Virus record (IMG/VR): IMGVR_UViG_3300047478_000058
Coordinates: 1 to 35,437 of that record
Source of the DNA: a virus
Direction: 5' to 3' (one strand)
DNA length: 35,437 nt
In this document: piece by piece, positions 20,071 to 29,436 of the stretch
Layout: each line of letters begins with the position of its first letter
How positions within the stretch are numbered: position 1 is the stretch's first letter
Program-made: the position numbers and the translations under genes
Notes under the pieces: generated by a model
The model's input: only the letters and a program-made list of their open reading frames with translations
What the model was told of the DNA's origin: nothing
The model's database searches: none

Positions 20071-20463
20071 TTACACCTTTACCCAGTTTTCATCTGGCTC
20101 TGTAGGCCATGTGATATTACCAGCTACAGGGTAAACAGCATATTGACGGACAGCATCACGATACTGGTCAAAGGCTAATTTGTTAGACAAGTAAGGGTTG
20201 CTTAGTGATGGGTCGCTAACACTAGGTATTTGTGTCCAATCGGTTGCCTCTAATAAAGTAACAGCAGTAGCCTTGTTTTCTTCTGCTGTTGGCTCTGGTA
20301 TTGCAGGAGCTACAAAAGCTCCATTGACATAACCCCAACCAATTCCCACATCTAAATTATTTGGAATTTCCACTAAATCTGGCAAGAAATTTATGTCTGT
20401 TACTACAATAACATTAACAACTAATTCATTTTCTATCTGCGCTGCGTTGATGATATTTTCCAT
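20071..20463 (-). CDS. Tail fibre assembly/chaperone-like protein
   Basis: A 130-residue protein with VGIGWGYVNGAFVAP in the middle, a Pro/Glu hinge and a C-terminal helical section with LLEATDWTQIPSV and YRDAVRQYAV, the layout of tail-fibre assembly and XkdW-like proteins. It directly follows two fibre genes, which fits a chaperone or a fibre-associated subunit. Start ATG lies 9 bases after the fibre stop. Confidence 0.7.
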   Translation of the reverse strand: MENIINAAQIENELVVNVIVVTDINFLPDLVEIPNNLDVGIGWGYVNGAFVAPAIPEPTAEENKATAVTLLEATDWTQIPSVSDPSLSNPYLSNKLAFDQYRDAVRQYAVYPVAGNITWPTEPDENWVKV

Positions 20464-20472
20464 TTTTATTCC

Positions 20473-21381
20473 TTACCAAGTAGTAGTAACAGTTACACGG
20501 CCAGTTGCACCTGCACCTGATGTATTTGAGCCGTTAGCGCAACACCCACCGCCACCGCCACCAGGAGCAGTTCCAGCAGTTCCGTTGCTTGTAGATATAT
20601 TTAGACTTCCAACCCCACCAGCGCCTCCATATACAGAAGTTCCTGCTTGTCCTGCAAATACAGCATTAACAGGGTTAGTAGTAGTAGAAGATGCGCCTCC
20701 TCCACCGCCACCCCAATAAGTAGAACCCCCATTACCAGCATAACTTATATTATCATTAGCTGTGCCACCACCACCACCACCAAATGGGCTGCTGCCGCCT
20801 ACACCACCATTATATGTAAGATATGGAGTTAATCCTGGCCCAATACCAACCCCACCATTAGTTCCATTAACGGTGCCAGAACCACCAGAACCACCACCAC
20901 CACCTGCATATAATCCATTTCCACCCCAACCGCTAGAAGCTCCTCCACCAGTTGCACCTGCGGTTGGAATAAGTCCGCTACCTCCACCGCCTCCTCCACC
21001 GCCACCAACCATAGAAATAACAGAACCAAATGAAGATGTTCCTCCAGGATTGCCAGCAACGCTAGTTGTAACCGCAGTGCCTCCAGCGCCAACCGTAACG
21101 GAAACTGTGGAAGCTAAAGATGATGCTAAAACAGTAGTGCTTATGTAAGCACCGCCACCACCGCCACCGCCACCTCTATTGGAGTTTACTGCTCTTCCAC
21201 CGCTACCGCCACCTGATACTACCTCAATAAAAACCCTAGCACTTGCAGGTGCGCCAGCAGGTTTAGTCCAAGTGCCTGAAGCGTTAAATGTTTGTACATT
21301 GCTACTGCCGCCTGTTGCAGCAGTTGTTTGAATTGATGAATCTGGAAATTGAACCCCAGTGCTTACTAATGATGTTGGCAT
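20473..21381 (-). CDS. Glycine-rich tail fibre adhesin
   Basis: A 302-residue protein. Residues 1-60 include GVQFPDSSIQTTA, a common fibre linker, and NASGTWTKPAGA, a beta-sandwich motif. From residue 65 the chain is dominated by Gly runs interrupted by Ser, Ala and variable loops (for example RGGGGGGGGAY and GGGGGSGGSG), ending with a Cys-Cys pair and a beta-strand tail. This resembles adhesins that fold as polyglycine-II sheets and present loops to the receptor. It is the probable receptor-binding tip. Confidence 0.82.
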   Translation of the reverse strand: MPTSLVSTGVQFPDSSIQTTAATGGSSNVQTFNASGTWTKPAGAPASARVFIEVVSGGGSGGRAVNSNRGGGGGGGGAYISTTVLASSLASTVSVTVGAGGTAVTTSVAGNPGGTSSFGSVISMVGGGGGGGGGSGLIPTAGATGGGASSGWGGNGLYAGGGGGSGGSGTVNGTNGGVGIGPGLTPYLTYNGGVGGSSPFGGGGGGTANDNISYAGNGGSTYWGGGGGGASSTTTNPVNAVFAGQAGTSVYGGAGGVGSLNISTSNGTAGTAPGGGGGGCCANGSNTSGAGATGRVTVTTTW

Positions 21382-21391
21382 TTATTGCTCC

Positions 21392-22102
21392 TTAAACTGT
21401 TCCGTTTGCGATGACATCGCCTATTACTGTAAATACACCTGCCGAAGTTAGCTTCCCTACATTTGTACCATTATAGTTAAAAAACAATGTAGTGCCACTA
21501 GGGGTTATGTTCCATCCGCCAGCATTTGCAATAGCACCTGCTGTACCTGCTGTACCTGCTGTAGTAGCATAAGACACGGTACCAGCAGTCAAACTAACTA
21601 TTTGAAACTGTGTGCCATCGTAAAACACTTCTACAGCAGCACCAGAAGCAATATCGCCAGCAATTAATGCCGTAGCACCATTCTTAGTAATTGCTTTAGC
21701 GCCAATGCTGTTTATGTTTATTGTACATGCACCTGTGTTAGCGCCAGCCGATATAAATGTAAATTTTTGACCCGTAGCATAGGCAATCATACCTACTGCG
21801 CCCACTGCTGTTATTGTGTTCGTTCCAGACACACTTGTGAGGTAGGTTATAACACCATCTTGCAATTGACCTGCTGAAGGGTACATTGTTCTTACGGTAG
21901 CGTTACCCACATTGGTGTGAGCAAAGGTACCCATAGGAAGGTTAGCAGTTGGAGTTGTTTGACCGTCAGAAGCTACAGAACCTGTAAGAGCTGTGGCCAT
22001 ATCTGCTAGGGTATTGTTAGCCCATGTTGACGATATAGTTGTCCCTGTGGTGACAGGATTACCCGATGGCAGATTGTATGTGCCTGAACCGTTGCGTGCC
22101 AT
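21392..22102 (-). CDS. Tail fibre protein
   Basis: A 236-residue Thr/Ala/Gly-rich beta protein with GTYNLPSGNPVTTGTTISSTWANNTLADMA near the N-terminus, a widespread fibre/appendage opening in podophages, then FHA-like repeats of Gly-Asn-x and a TAGTAGTAG stretch. It lies directly before the glycine-rich adhesin and likely forms the fibre shaft or its base. The start is 1 base before the upstream ejection-protein stop region. Confidence 0.78.
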   Translation of the reverse strand: MARNGSGTYNLPSGNPVTTGTTISSTWANNTLADMATALTGSVASDGQTTPTANLPMGTFAHTNVGNATVRTMYPSAGQLQDGVITYLTSVSGTNTITAVGAVGMIAYATGQKFTFISAGANTGACTININSIGAKAITKNGATALIAGDIASGAAVEVFYDGTQFQIVSLTAGTVSYATTAGTAGTAGAIANAGGWNITPSGTTLFFNYNGTNVGKLTSAGVFTVIGDVIANGTV

Positions 22103-23749
22103 TTATTGCTCTCCTTGTTGTGCTTCATTAGCTTGGTTGGCTTGCATTAGCATTAGGCCAATCTTTCTTGCTTGTTCTTTATTAACAGGTAGTTTTTGTC
22201 CTACTTTCTTAACTGCGCCTTTACCTTTACCGTAAGCATAAGCAGCCTCACCGACAACTTTAGGCATAGCTGCTGGAGCAGCCATTAAAGCAGTTCCTAA
22301 TGCGGCGGGGTTAGTAAGTAAATAAGCTAAACCACCAGCCATCTCCAAATTACCTAACATACCTCTAGGCTTCCATGAACTTAATGCTTGTCCTGCTAAA
22401 GCTGGCATTAAGTCTTCAGCGCCATTCTCTATAAGCTTTTCAGCTAATTGTTTACGATGGCCAAAACTAGAACTTACATCATCACGCAATATAGATTGCA
22501 ATTTTTTAAGTGAAGTATCAGCAGAAGCTTTTTCTTTTAATGATAATGCTTTTTTAATCTCATCAATTGTGTCAGCAGCTTCACCGTAGTTCTTCATTAC
22601 TTTGGCATATTCAGGAGCTTGATTGTTGATTGAACCTTTAATGCCACTGTAAATATCGCCAACAATGTTGCGAGCAAATGCGTCTTTTTGAAAGTCTAAT
22701 TTACCCAATACTTCGTTGTAAACTTTTTGTTTAAGCGCATCAAAACCTTCTGGAGTATGTGCGTCACCTGATTTAGTTTTCCATTTATTGACAATGCCTT
22801 CGGCTTTTAATAAAGCTTTATGTGCATCTTCATCAATGTATTCACCAAACTTAATGTTTTTATCTTTGGCGCTTTGTATTGCTGAATCAATATCGTCAAA
22901 GCTTAAGACTGATTTGTCTTGAGATATGTCATACATACCAGAACGATATTCTGCGTTTTTCTTACTACGCATTTTATCCAAACCTGTTTTAGCAATATCT
23001 ACAGCTTCTTCCATATTGCTTGCTTTACGCAAGTTACCTAAGAAAGCTTTGTTGCTTGTTTCGCCAGCTTTAACTGCTTGCGTAATAGCTTCACCACCTG
23101 CTCCAGTAGTAACGCCTAAAGTACCTTTAGTCATTGTTCCAGCTAAACTAGCAGGAGCTGTTACAAGCTTTTCTGCCATGGTGATAGGGTTTGTTACATT
23201 ACTTGCAGTCTTTAATGCAGACGCTAATTTAGGGGCTTTAGAAGCCAAACTAGCACCACCTGAAAGTATTGTAGATAAGTCAGCAAGTACGGCTTCAGGA
23301 TGTTCAGCAAATTTCCTTTTAGCGCCTTCCCATGAGCCGTATTCAGCATAATCTTTATTAACAACATCAGCAATATTAGCCATTTGTTGACGAGCTGCTT
23401 GAGATTGCTCTTTACCAAGATAAGCTTCATCAGCACGATTAATTGCATTTGTTACTGATTCAGGCAATACTTTTTGCAATTCACCAGCACCTAAGTCAAG
23501 CAATGCTTTGCCTGTACGAACTGGATTTAGTAGCGCTTTACCTGTTTCTACGGCAGCACTTAAAGTACCACCTGGCAAACCTTTAATACCTTGCCATGCA
23601 GCTTCACCTGCTGTATAACTTTTAGGGGCTTCAGGCATTGCAACTTGTGACATTGTAGATTTAATTGCAGAAGCAATTTCATCATTAGACATGGTATCGG
23701 GAAAAGCAATGTTTCCCTTACCAGGAACTGCAATAATTTTTTGGCCCAT
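22103..23749 (-). CDS. Putative ejected virion protein (548 aa)
   Basis: A 548-residue, mostly helical, Ala/Lys/Glu-rich protein. The N-terminus (residues 1-35, KIIAVPGKGNIAFPDTMSNDEIASAI) matches a short beta motif followed by helix seen in large podophage internal proteins. Hydrophobic Ala/Gly stretches occur near residues 185-225 and 460-500, as in proteins that form a channel across the cell envelope. It is the third of three helical virion genes between tail hub and fibres. It overlaps the upstream gene by 1 base. Confidence 0.72.
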   Translation of the reverse strand: MGQKIIAVPGKGNIAFPDTMSNDEIASAIKSTMSQVAMPEAPKSYTAGEAAWQGIKGLPGGTLSAAVETGKALLNPVRTGKALLDLGAGELQKVLPESVTNAINRADEAYLGKEQSQAARQQMANIADVVNKDYAEYGSWEGAKRKFAEHPEAVLADLSTILSGGASLASKAPKLASALKTASNVTNPITMAEKLVTAPASLAGTMTKGTLGVTTGAGGEAITQAVKAGETSNKAFLGNLRKASNMEEAVDIAKTGLDKMRSKKNAEYRSGMYDISQDKSVLSFDDIDSAIQSAKDKNIKFGEYIDEDAHKALLKAEGIVNKWKTKSGDAHTPEGFDALKQKVYNEVLGKLDFQKDAFARNIVGDIYSGIKGSINNQAPEYAKVMKNYGEAADTIDEIKKALSLKEKASADTSLKKLQSILRDDVSSSFGHRKQLAEKLIENGAEDLMPALAGQALSSWKPRGMLGNLEMAGGLAYLLTNPAALGTALMAAPAAMPKVVGEAAYAYGKGKGAVKKVGQKLPVNKEQARKIGLMLMQANQANEAQQGEQ

Positions 23750-25026
23750 TATTCAATTCTTCCAGTTTGAGGATTATAAGTACCATCAATTTTTCCAGCA
23801 GATTGCAATGAAGGTCTAGTTTGACCAGGCATATAACCTGCATCCATAATACCTTGTATAGCAGTTTCTCTGTTTGCTTGTTTTTGTGCTGTTACTTTTT
23901 TGTCTTCCCCTATTTGTGGGAAGTATTGTTTCATAGCACTATCATACTCACTAGCAGAAATTGCAGCACCTGATTCACGCCTCAATGTAGCATTAATAAA
24001 GTCACGCATGGCTTGTGCAGCACTTTGAGTGTCGGTATCTGCTTGACCATAAGCAAAATCAGAAATACCAGCTGGGCCAGTAATAATTGCTTTTATTGTT
24101 AATGGGTTATATTTAGGCTTGCCATCTGCTTCAAGTTTATTCACGATATTATGTGAAGCTGTCATACGATTACCGTATAAACGAGCATTAGCTTGACCTT
24201 CGTTTAAAGGCTTCATGTCAGGGTCAGCAGGGCCACCTTTAATAAAGGTTAAACTGCCATCAGCATTTTTCTTATACCCACTAGGTGCAGCATTTTGTGA
24301 AGCTTGACGAGTAAGTGCATTTTGACCAGCTTGGAAGTTTTGACTAGATTGTTGCATTTCTTGGTCATGTTTAAAGCGTTTTTCAGTTAAAGTTAGCTCT
24401 TGATTGTTTCGCTCTTTATCTCGTATGCGTTGGAATTCTTGGTCATTAGCAGTTTGTTTTTCACGCCATGCACGCTCACCAGCAGTTTCTTCACCTTTGT
24501 TTGCATACTCTAAACCGCCAACCATAGCTTTTTGCAACAAATCTTGATTGTTTGTTTTGCCAGCAAATCCTAATAACGCAGCATAACGGTCAGCACCTGT
24601 AACTGGAACTTGACGAGGTGGTGCATTAACCATACCCATGTTAGGTGCCATTTCACCAGTAGAACCAACAACTGTTGTAGGTTGTTGAGGAGCTTGCTCT
24701 GTGCGAGGCATTAATTTCTTTTGATATTCATCTAAAGCTTCAGCCAATTTAGCTTGTTTACCTTTAGTGTATTCGCCATATTGTTTCATAGCGCCTTTTT
24801 CTTGTTGACCAGCCATGTATTTGTTAGCCAAGCCAGCCAATTGTTGCGTTATTGATGGGGCTACATAATGACCTGATACCATTTGACCTTGAGGCGCTTC
24901 TTGTTGACGCAAAGCATCAGCAAACTTCATTCTGCGCTGCATTTCAAGTTGCATCATAGTATCGTCTTGAGGCATTGCTGTTTGTTGGGTAGGCATAAAA
25001 CTTTGCATAAAATCATTCCAAGCCAT
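23749..25026 (-). CDS. Putative ejected virion protein (425 aa)
   Basis: A 425-residue Gln/Ala/Met-rich protein with long helical, charged central segments (about residues 175-250) and low-complexity Gln and Pro stretches near 105-140. No enzyme motif is present. The composition and the place between two similar helical genes suggest an internal protein injected with the DNA, like P22 gp7/16/20 or T7 gp14-16. Start ATG follows the upstream stop by 1 base. Confidence 0.7.
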   Translation of the reverse strand: MAWNDFMQSFMPTQQTAMPQDDTMMQLEMQRRMKFADALRQQEAPQGQMVSGHYVAPSITQQLAGLANKYMAGQQEKGAMKQYGEYTKGKQAKLAEALDEYQKKLMPRTEQAPQQPTTVVGSTGEMAPNMGMVNAPPRQVPVTGADRYAALLGFAGKTNNQDLLQKAMVGGLEYANKGEETAGERAWREKQTANDQEFQRIRDKERNNQELTLTEKRFKHDQEMQQSSQNFQAGQNALTRQASQNAAPSGYKKNADGSLTFIKGGPADPDMKPLNEGQANARLYGNRMTASHNIVNKLEADGKPKYNPLTIKAIITGPAGISDFAYGQADTDTQSAAQAMRDFINATLRRESGAAISASEYDSAMKQYFPQIGEDKKVTAQKQANRETAIQGIMDAGYMPGQTRPSLQSAGKIDGTYNPQTGRIE

Positions 25027-25027
25027 A

Positions 25028-25912
25028 TTATCGGCCTCCCATTAAGTATGCACCACCAAGACCCATTAAACCACTCATAAAGCCACCTTTAGACGCATTA
25101 GCAGCGTTTGTAGCAGCCAATTGAGCATTGTAACCTTGTTGAGTAGCGCCAAGTATATCAGGGCCAGCGGTTTGAGCTTGTTGAGGTGTATTGGCAAATT
25201 GTGGGTTTTGCACTTGTGAACCTGTACGCAATGCGTTGATGACATTGATAGGTTGCATTTGGTTGTAAGCTTCTTGTTGAAATGCTTGTTGATTAGCGCC
25301 TAAGCCAACATTCATACCGCTTGTAATAGCGGCAAGTTGACGGTCATTTTGGCTCATAGCCAATTGTCGTTTAGCGTTCTCATAGGCTTGTGTGCCTTGA
25401 GCAATACCTTGGTTAGCTAGTTGAGCGTCAGACATCTCGCTCTCTTGGGCAATTTGTGGAGCTAACCTACGCATGATAGCGTCAGAGTATGTTTCGCCAG
25501 GATTAATGCCATAAGATGGCAACTTGGACATATCTACGCCAGGCTCGCTTAACATATCGTTAGCGTAAGTTAAGCCTCTATTGGCAGTAGACATTAAGCC
25601 TTCATTTAACTTACTTTCCTGCTCATAAATTGCTTGCTGTTCGGGAGATAGTGTTTGAGTGGCCGTGTACAGCGTATTGCCGTAAGGGTCAGTGCCTGGG
25701 TTTGCTGTGTATGTTAAGTTGCCGTATGGAGTAACTTGGTTGGTACGGTTAGCAGCAGCAGTAGCCCTTGCAGCTTCAACATTGCCAGCAGATGTTTCTT
25801 TGGCTGCACCTACATAGTCAGGCGCTGGTGGTGCTTTAGCCTTACCGTTGGCCATTGATATAAATGGGTCACGAACACCTTGCAATCTTAATTGCACAAA
25901 TTTACCTAGCAT
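25028..25912 (-). CDS. Putative ejected virion protein (294 aa)
   Basis: A 294-residue Ala/Gln/Asn-rich protein; GGAG lies 8 bases before the ATG. The region PYGNLTYTANPGTDPYG followed by QTLSPEQQAIYEQE (about residues 65-100) is a pattern common in podophage virion proteins near the tail hub. The C-terminal end is a Gly/Ala/Met-rich hydrophobic helix (GGFMSGLMGLGGAYLMGG), possibly membrane interacting. It overlaps the acetyltransferase gene by 11 bases. Confidence 0.72.
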   Translation of the reverse strand: MLGKFVQLRLQGVRDPFISMANGKAKAPPAPDYVGAAKETSAGNVEAARATAAANRTNQVTPYGNLTYTANPGTDPYGNTLYTATQTLSPEQQAIYEQESKLNEGLMSTANRGLTYANDMLSEPGVDMSKLPSYGINPGETYSDAIMRRLAPQIAQESEMSDAQLANQGIAQGTQAYENAKRQLAMSQNDRQLAAITSGMNVGLGANQQAFQQEAYNQMQPINVINALRTGSQVQNPQFANTPQQAQTAGPDILGATQQGYNAQLAATNAANASKGGFMSGLMGLGGAYLMGGR

Positions 25913-26309
25913 TTTTTTTACTCCAGTTTAACATTTTGCAGTTTTCAGGCCACAAGGTCATTATAAGTAAATCACCGTTACGACCTGCGTCTTTTAAAGT
26001 TGTTTCTATTACAAAACCTATCTTGTGGTTAAGGCTTATTGCTTTGTGGTTATCGGCTTCTACGGTAGCTGTAAAGCGTTTAACTTTTACCTGATTAAAT
26101 ATATAATCAACTACTGTAATCCAATAGCCTTTAGTAGGTGGTGAGTCTATCCTTTGATGGCCAAACATATTGTTGCCATTCCAGTTCTCAAACGCTGTAC
26201 CAGCTACAATAACACCGTCTATCTCCCAACCTAAGGCTGTCATGCCTTCTGTGTAAGAGCCTACCTTTTCCATCACCCACCGAGCGACATATTCGCCTTG
26301 AACTAGCAT
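25902..26309 (-). CDS. GNAT-family acetyltransferase-like protein
   Basis: A 135-residue protein with the C-terminal GNAT pattern VEADNHKAISLNHKIGF (about residues 83-99), where the Asn-x2-Ala and Gly-Phe spacing marks the acetyl-CoA-binding helix and following strand. The substrate is unknown; it may modify a virion or host protein. It sits inside the tail module between the tail hub and ejection proteins, overlapping the hub stop as TAATG. Such insertions are known in phages but odd in a structural block. Confidence 0.78.
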   Translation of the reverse strand: MLVQGEYVARWVMEKVGSYTEGMTALGWEIDGVIVAGTAFENWNGNNMFGHQRIDSPPTKGYWITVVDYIFNQVKVKRFTATVEADNHKAISLNHKIGFVIETTLKDAGRNGDLLIMTLWPENCKMLNWSKKNAR

Positions 26310-27829
26310 TATAGAATTGCACCGCCCTCTATAACAATGTCTGTAGACACCCAGCGAACTTGTATGCCAGAGGCCGCAGTTTGCACAATAGGTGCGCCAT
26401 AATAGCCAACACCATTTAGACCTTGCCAGTTTTGTAAAACAGATAGATTACCACCCCAGTTACTTGCATCCCATAAAGCTGAATCCCACTTAGCAAAGCT
26501 AGATGGGCTAAAGTTTAATGATGTTGTTGGAGTGGATGTATTAAAGTCAATGTTTATTCCAGCAAAAATAGCTGGAGAACCATCTGTCCTAAATATAGGA
26601 CGGCTCATTGTAAAGCGTTTAAGCTTACCCGCACTGCTAAAGTTGTTAAAAGCTTGTAAGCCTAAAGCTGTAATGTTGTTGCCATCGTCAGCGCCACTAA
26701 ACCAAGCGTGAGCTACATAGCCGTCACCGCCAAAGTAAGGCTCGTCATCAAACATCTCCATGCAGTTAGCGTTCCAGCCAGTGTAATTGCACCACGCACC
26801 TGTAATGGTATTCATTGCATATTGCTGTTGATTTTTGCCTTCTTCCACAGGTACATTTAACCACAATTGATTGATACCAGGCACATACATTAATTGCCAA
26901 CCAAAGTTAGTGCCGTAATCTGTTATTGCAGCACTAATGGCAAACTGTATCTTGTCGGTAATGGCAACCCTAGGTTGAACCCTAGATGATTGTAAAGCGC
27001 CTGATAATGGCACTACACCGTCTTGGCAGATAATAAGCATATCGCCAGCGTACTTGTATAAGCTTCTACGGCCTACTGGAGAACCAATGTCCCACACACC
27101 GACCATAGACCAAGTTGTTATAGATGAAGGGTCTATGCCTTGATACACGATGATTTGACCTTTGTTGGTCATAATTACATAGTGGTCGTTTACGCCTTGG
27201 CCAGCATCGATTGTCCAAGTGCCGTGAGCTACAATGTAGCCACCCTTAGTCATAAATGAAGACACATCTACAACATTAGCAGCCCCAGCAATTGAATCTA
27301 CTGGCAAATACCACACCTTTAGTGTGTTATCTTGTATAAAAAACTGTCTTTCAGCGTACAGTATAGGGTCACGCAATGTAGTAGCAGTAACGCCTGTTAT
27401 GGTAGGCGTAGTCCATGTAGAGCCGTTATAGTTGCGAGGTGCATCTACACCATTAGCCATGGATAAAAAGTTGCCACCTGCCGTTGCTATGTTGCAATAA
27501 CCCCAGCGTGAATTAGATAGGCCAGTAACTACAGCAGCACCTACAGCGCCAGCACTTGTTGCATCGTATACTTTGCCCCCAGCGATAGCAAATAACTTGT
27601 CTGTGGCCGCTCCAGAGTATGCCATGAGCGTTTCTACTTGACCTGTAATGCCTGTGGTGTGTTTTTCGTAACCATCTCGCAAAGCAACTTCAGTTGTAGC
27701 TGGGTACCAGTTCTCAAGGATAACAGCGTCAGAAGGGGCCATTGATGGCAATGCGTCCCTAGCGTTCCAACCACCTACTGGTGCTGGTAGCGATACTGGC
27801 TGTGATACAGCTCTTTTAGCTATAGCCAT
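26309..27829 (-). CDS. Tail hub/nozzle protein (P22 gp10 or T7 gp12-like)
   Basis: A 506-residue all-beta protein opening with PVGGWNARDALPSMAPSDAVILENWYP, a strong signature of podophage tail-hub proteins that plug the portal channel and stabilise packaged DNA. The rest is rich in Gly, Trp, Asn and Tyr, consistent with a large beta-propeller. It follows the adaptor gene, as in P22-like and T7-like genomes. Confidence 0.85.
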   Translation of the reverse strand: MAIAKRAVSQPVSLPAPVGGWNARDALPSMAPSDAVILENWYPATTEVALRDGYEKHTTGITGQVETLMAYSGAATDKLFAIAGGKVYDATSAGAVGAAVVTGLSNSRWGYCNIATAGGNFLSMANGVDAPRNYNGSTWTTPTITGVTATTLRDPILYAERQFFIQDNTLKVWYLPVDSIAGAANVVDVSSFMTKGGYIVAHGTWTIDAGQGVNDHYVIMTNKGQIIVYQGIDPSSITTWSMVGVWDIGSPVGRRSLYKYAGDMLIICQDGVVPLSGALQSSRVQPRVAITDKIQFAISAAITDYGTNFGWQLMYVPGINQLWLNVPVEEGKNQQQYAMNTITGAWCNYTGWNANCMEMFDDEPYFGGDGYVAHAWFSGADDGNNITALGLQAFNNFSSAGKLKRFTMSRPIFRTDGSPAIFAGINIDFNTSTPTTSLNFSPSSFAKWDSALWDASNWGGNLSVLQNWQGLNGVGYYGAPIVQTAASGIQVRWVSTDIVIEGGAIL

Positions 27830-27831
27830 TA

Positions 27832-28749
27832 TTAAGCTCCGTAGTTAGCGTCTGGTATGTTTTCCCAACCAATTAAAACATTGGCTGTTCTTGGTGCTAG
27901 TGATAGTGTAGCAGAGCCAGCATCGTTAGCTTTAGCGATGTTAAGTTGCATATCGTAATCACGCTGATAAGATGATGTGTCAAAACCTTTTACTTCAAAG
28001 TATTTCTTTTTAAGCGCCAACACCATCAAACGGTTAGGGAATATGCAAGTGTCAGTATCTTGTATAAATTGAGTTTGGCCTGTGCCTGATGATGATTGCG
28101 CCCAGTTGCCTGAGATGTACTCAAAGCTTAAGTATTCGTTAGTAGATGTAAGTGGCCATATTTGAAACTTTTGACCCATAATACGCCAACGGATACGAGG
28201 GCCAGTTGAGATGTAGCTAGACTTCAACCATTGCCATTGTTGAGGTGTTTCAGGGCCTAACATCTCCCAGCGTTTAGACTTGTCGTATTGTGTGCGGTCA
28301 GTGATACGGTCAAACCCTGCTGGCAAGTCATACATAACTTGACCAAATACATAGTTGCCATTGCCGTCACTTGTTGCAGCACTATTGATTGTAACGGTAG
28401 TGCCTAATGCAGACACGACTTGTGTGCTTTGGATAACGCCTTCACCTTGCACTTGGAAGTTTTCTGCACCAGCAGCATTGATAAACGCTACAGTAGCAGG
28501 GTCTACGCCTGTGATAACGCTAGTGCCATAAAGAATAGCACCGTCTGATTCAGAGTATTGTGAATACCAATCGTACTCGGTATTCATCGCTTCCCATGGG
28601 TACTCTCTCGCAAGTTCGTTACCTGCCGCATTGATAAGATAGTACATTTGCGTAACATCAGTTGAGGTGTTGCCAGCTACCGTATTAGGGATAGCCAAGC
28701 CCATCTCGGCTGATGCTTGTTGCACTAATTGCAAGAGAGTTGTTGCCAT
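27832..28749 (-). CDS. Head-tail adaptor / tail tubular protein A-like
   Basis: A 305-residue protein opening with TLLQLVQQASAEMGLAIP, then YYLINAAGNELAREYPWEAM, the pattern of adaptor proteins (P22 gp4, T7 gp11) that ring the portal base. The middle is beta-rich (about residues 85-200), and the C-terminus has a helical RLMVLALKKKYFEVKGFD segment. It lies directly before the hub gene, as expected. Confidence 0.85.
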   Translation of the reverse strand: MATTLLQLVQQASAEMGLAIPNTVAGNTSTDVTQMYYLINAAGNELAREYPWEAMNTEYDWYSQYSESDGAILYGTSVITGVDPATVAFINAAGAENFQVQGEGVIQSTQVVSALGTTVTINSAATSDGNGNYVFGQVMYDLPAGFDRITDRTQYDKSKRWEMLGPETPQQWQWLKSSYISTGPRIRWRIMGQKFQIWPLTSTNEYLSFEYISGNWAQSSSGTGQTQFIQDTDTCIFPNRLMVLALKKKYFEVKGFDTSSYQRDYDMQLNIAKANDAGSATLSLAPRTANVLIGWENIPDANYGA

Positions 28750-28750
28750 A

Positions 28751-29344
28751 TTATTCCTCTAATTCCTCTGCTTTAGCCTTCTTAGGCGCAGCTTTAGGTT
28801 GATTCATTTTCTGTGCTAACTCTGCTAGTTGAGCCTTGACTGCTGATAGTTCTTCATCACGCTTACGAAGCTCGTCTGCTTGTTGTTGAACTAATGCTGT
28901 GCCTTTGGCGCTAGATAAGAAAGCTTTTGCCTTGTCACGCAGAGCTAGTGGGGACATACCTGCTGCCATACCCATTGAACTTAATTGGGAGTCAGAGGCT
29001 TCTGCAACCTGCTCTACTGTGTAAAATTTAAAGTGTTTTAATTCAGCCGCTGAAGCTGCATTTAATACTGGCCAGTCGTGAAGCAATGTGCCTTCAATAT
29101 CGCCATCTGTTTTCTCGTTTTGATACCTTGCCCATTGTATAGGGAAGCGTGTTTTATGCTCTGCCGCAGCAAAGGTGTCAATTACTGTGTGAGTGTTGCC
29201 TGGGACTTCTATTAAAATAAAGTCTGCCATCTCCATGATAGGACGGCCTTCTAAAGCACTCTTAAACTCGTTACTTACTGCTCGTTGGTAAAACTTCACA
29301 TTTAATCGTGAATCGGGGTTATTTACATCTGTGTTGTATTGCAT
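28751..29344 (-). CDS. Hypothetical virion-region protein (197 aa)
   Basis: A 197-residue protein; the start at 29344 is preferred because GGAG is 6 bases upstream. Residues 1-90 look globular, with VDNPDSRLNVKFYQ-like acidic and aromatic content; residues 135-197 form a Lys/Glu/Ala-rich coiled coil ending in an acidic tail. Its place between the capsid and adaptor genes suggests a head or connector accessory. Function unknown. Confidence 0.7.
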   Translation of the reverse strand: MQYNTDVNNPDSRLNVKFYQRAVSNEFKSALEGRPIMEMADFILIEVPGNTHTVIDTFAAAEHKTRFPIQWARYQNEKTDGDIEGTLLHDWPVLNAASAAELKHFKFYTVEQVAEASDSQLSSMGMAAGMSPLALRDKAKAFLSSAKGTALVQQQADELRKRDEELSAVKAQLAELAQKMNQPKAAPKKAKAEELEE

Positions 29345-29405
29345 TTGAATCTCCAAAGTGGTTTGGGGTTTGTAGGTAACTCTCGAAATGAAAGCAACCT
29401 AGAAA

Positions 29406-29425
29406 CCCTCCCCCGAAGGGGAGAG
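29406..29425 (-). other. UUCG-loop hairpin downstream of head genes
   Basis: In minus-strand RNA CUCCCC-UUCG-GGGGAG, extendable by U-G and C-G pairs, a very stable hairpin, followed by only UUU. It lies after the small head gene and before the 197-aa gene. It could be a partial terminator or a 3'-end stabiliser that raises capsid protein yield. Confidence 0.7.
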
Positions 29426-29436
29426 AGTCTTTTAGA

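Noticed and set aside
20762-21148. Long plus-strand ORF rich in proline opposite the glycine-rich fibre gene
   Set aside because: Gly codons read on the other strand give Pro; there is no ribosome site, and the minus-strand frame is a clear fibre.
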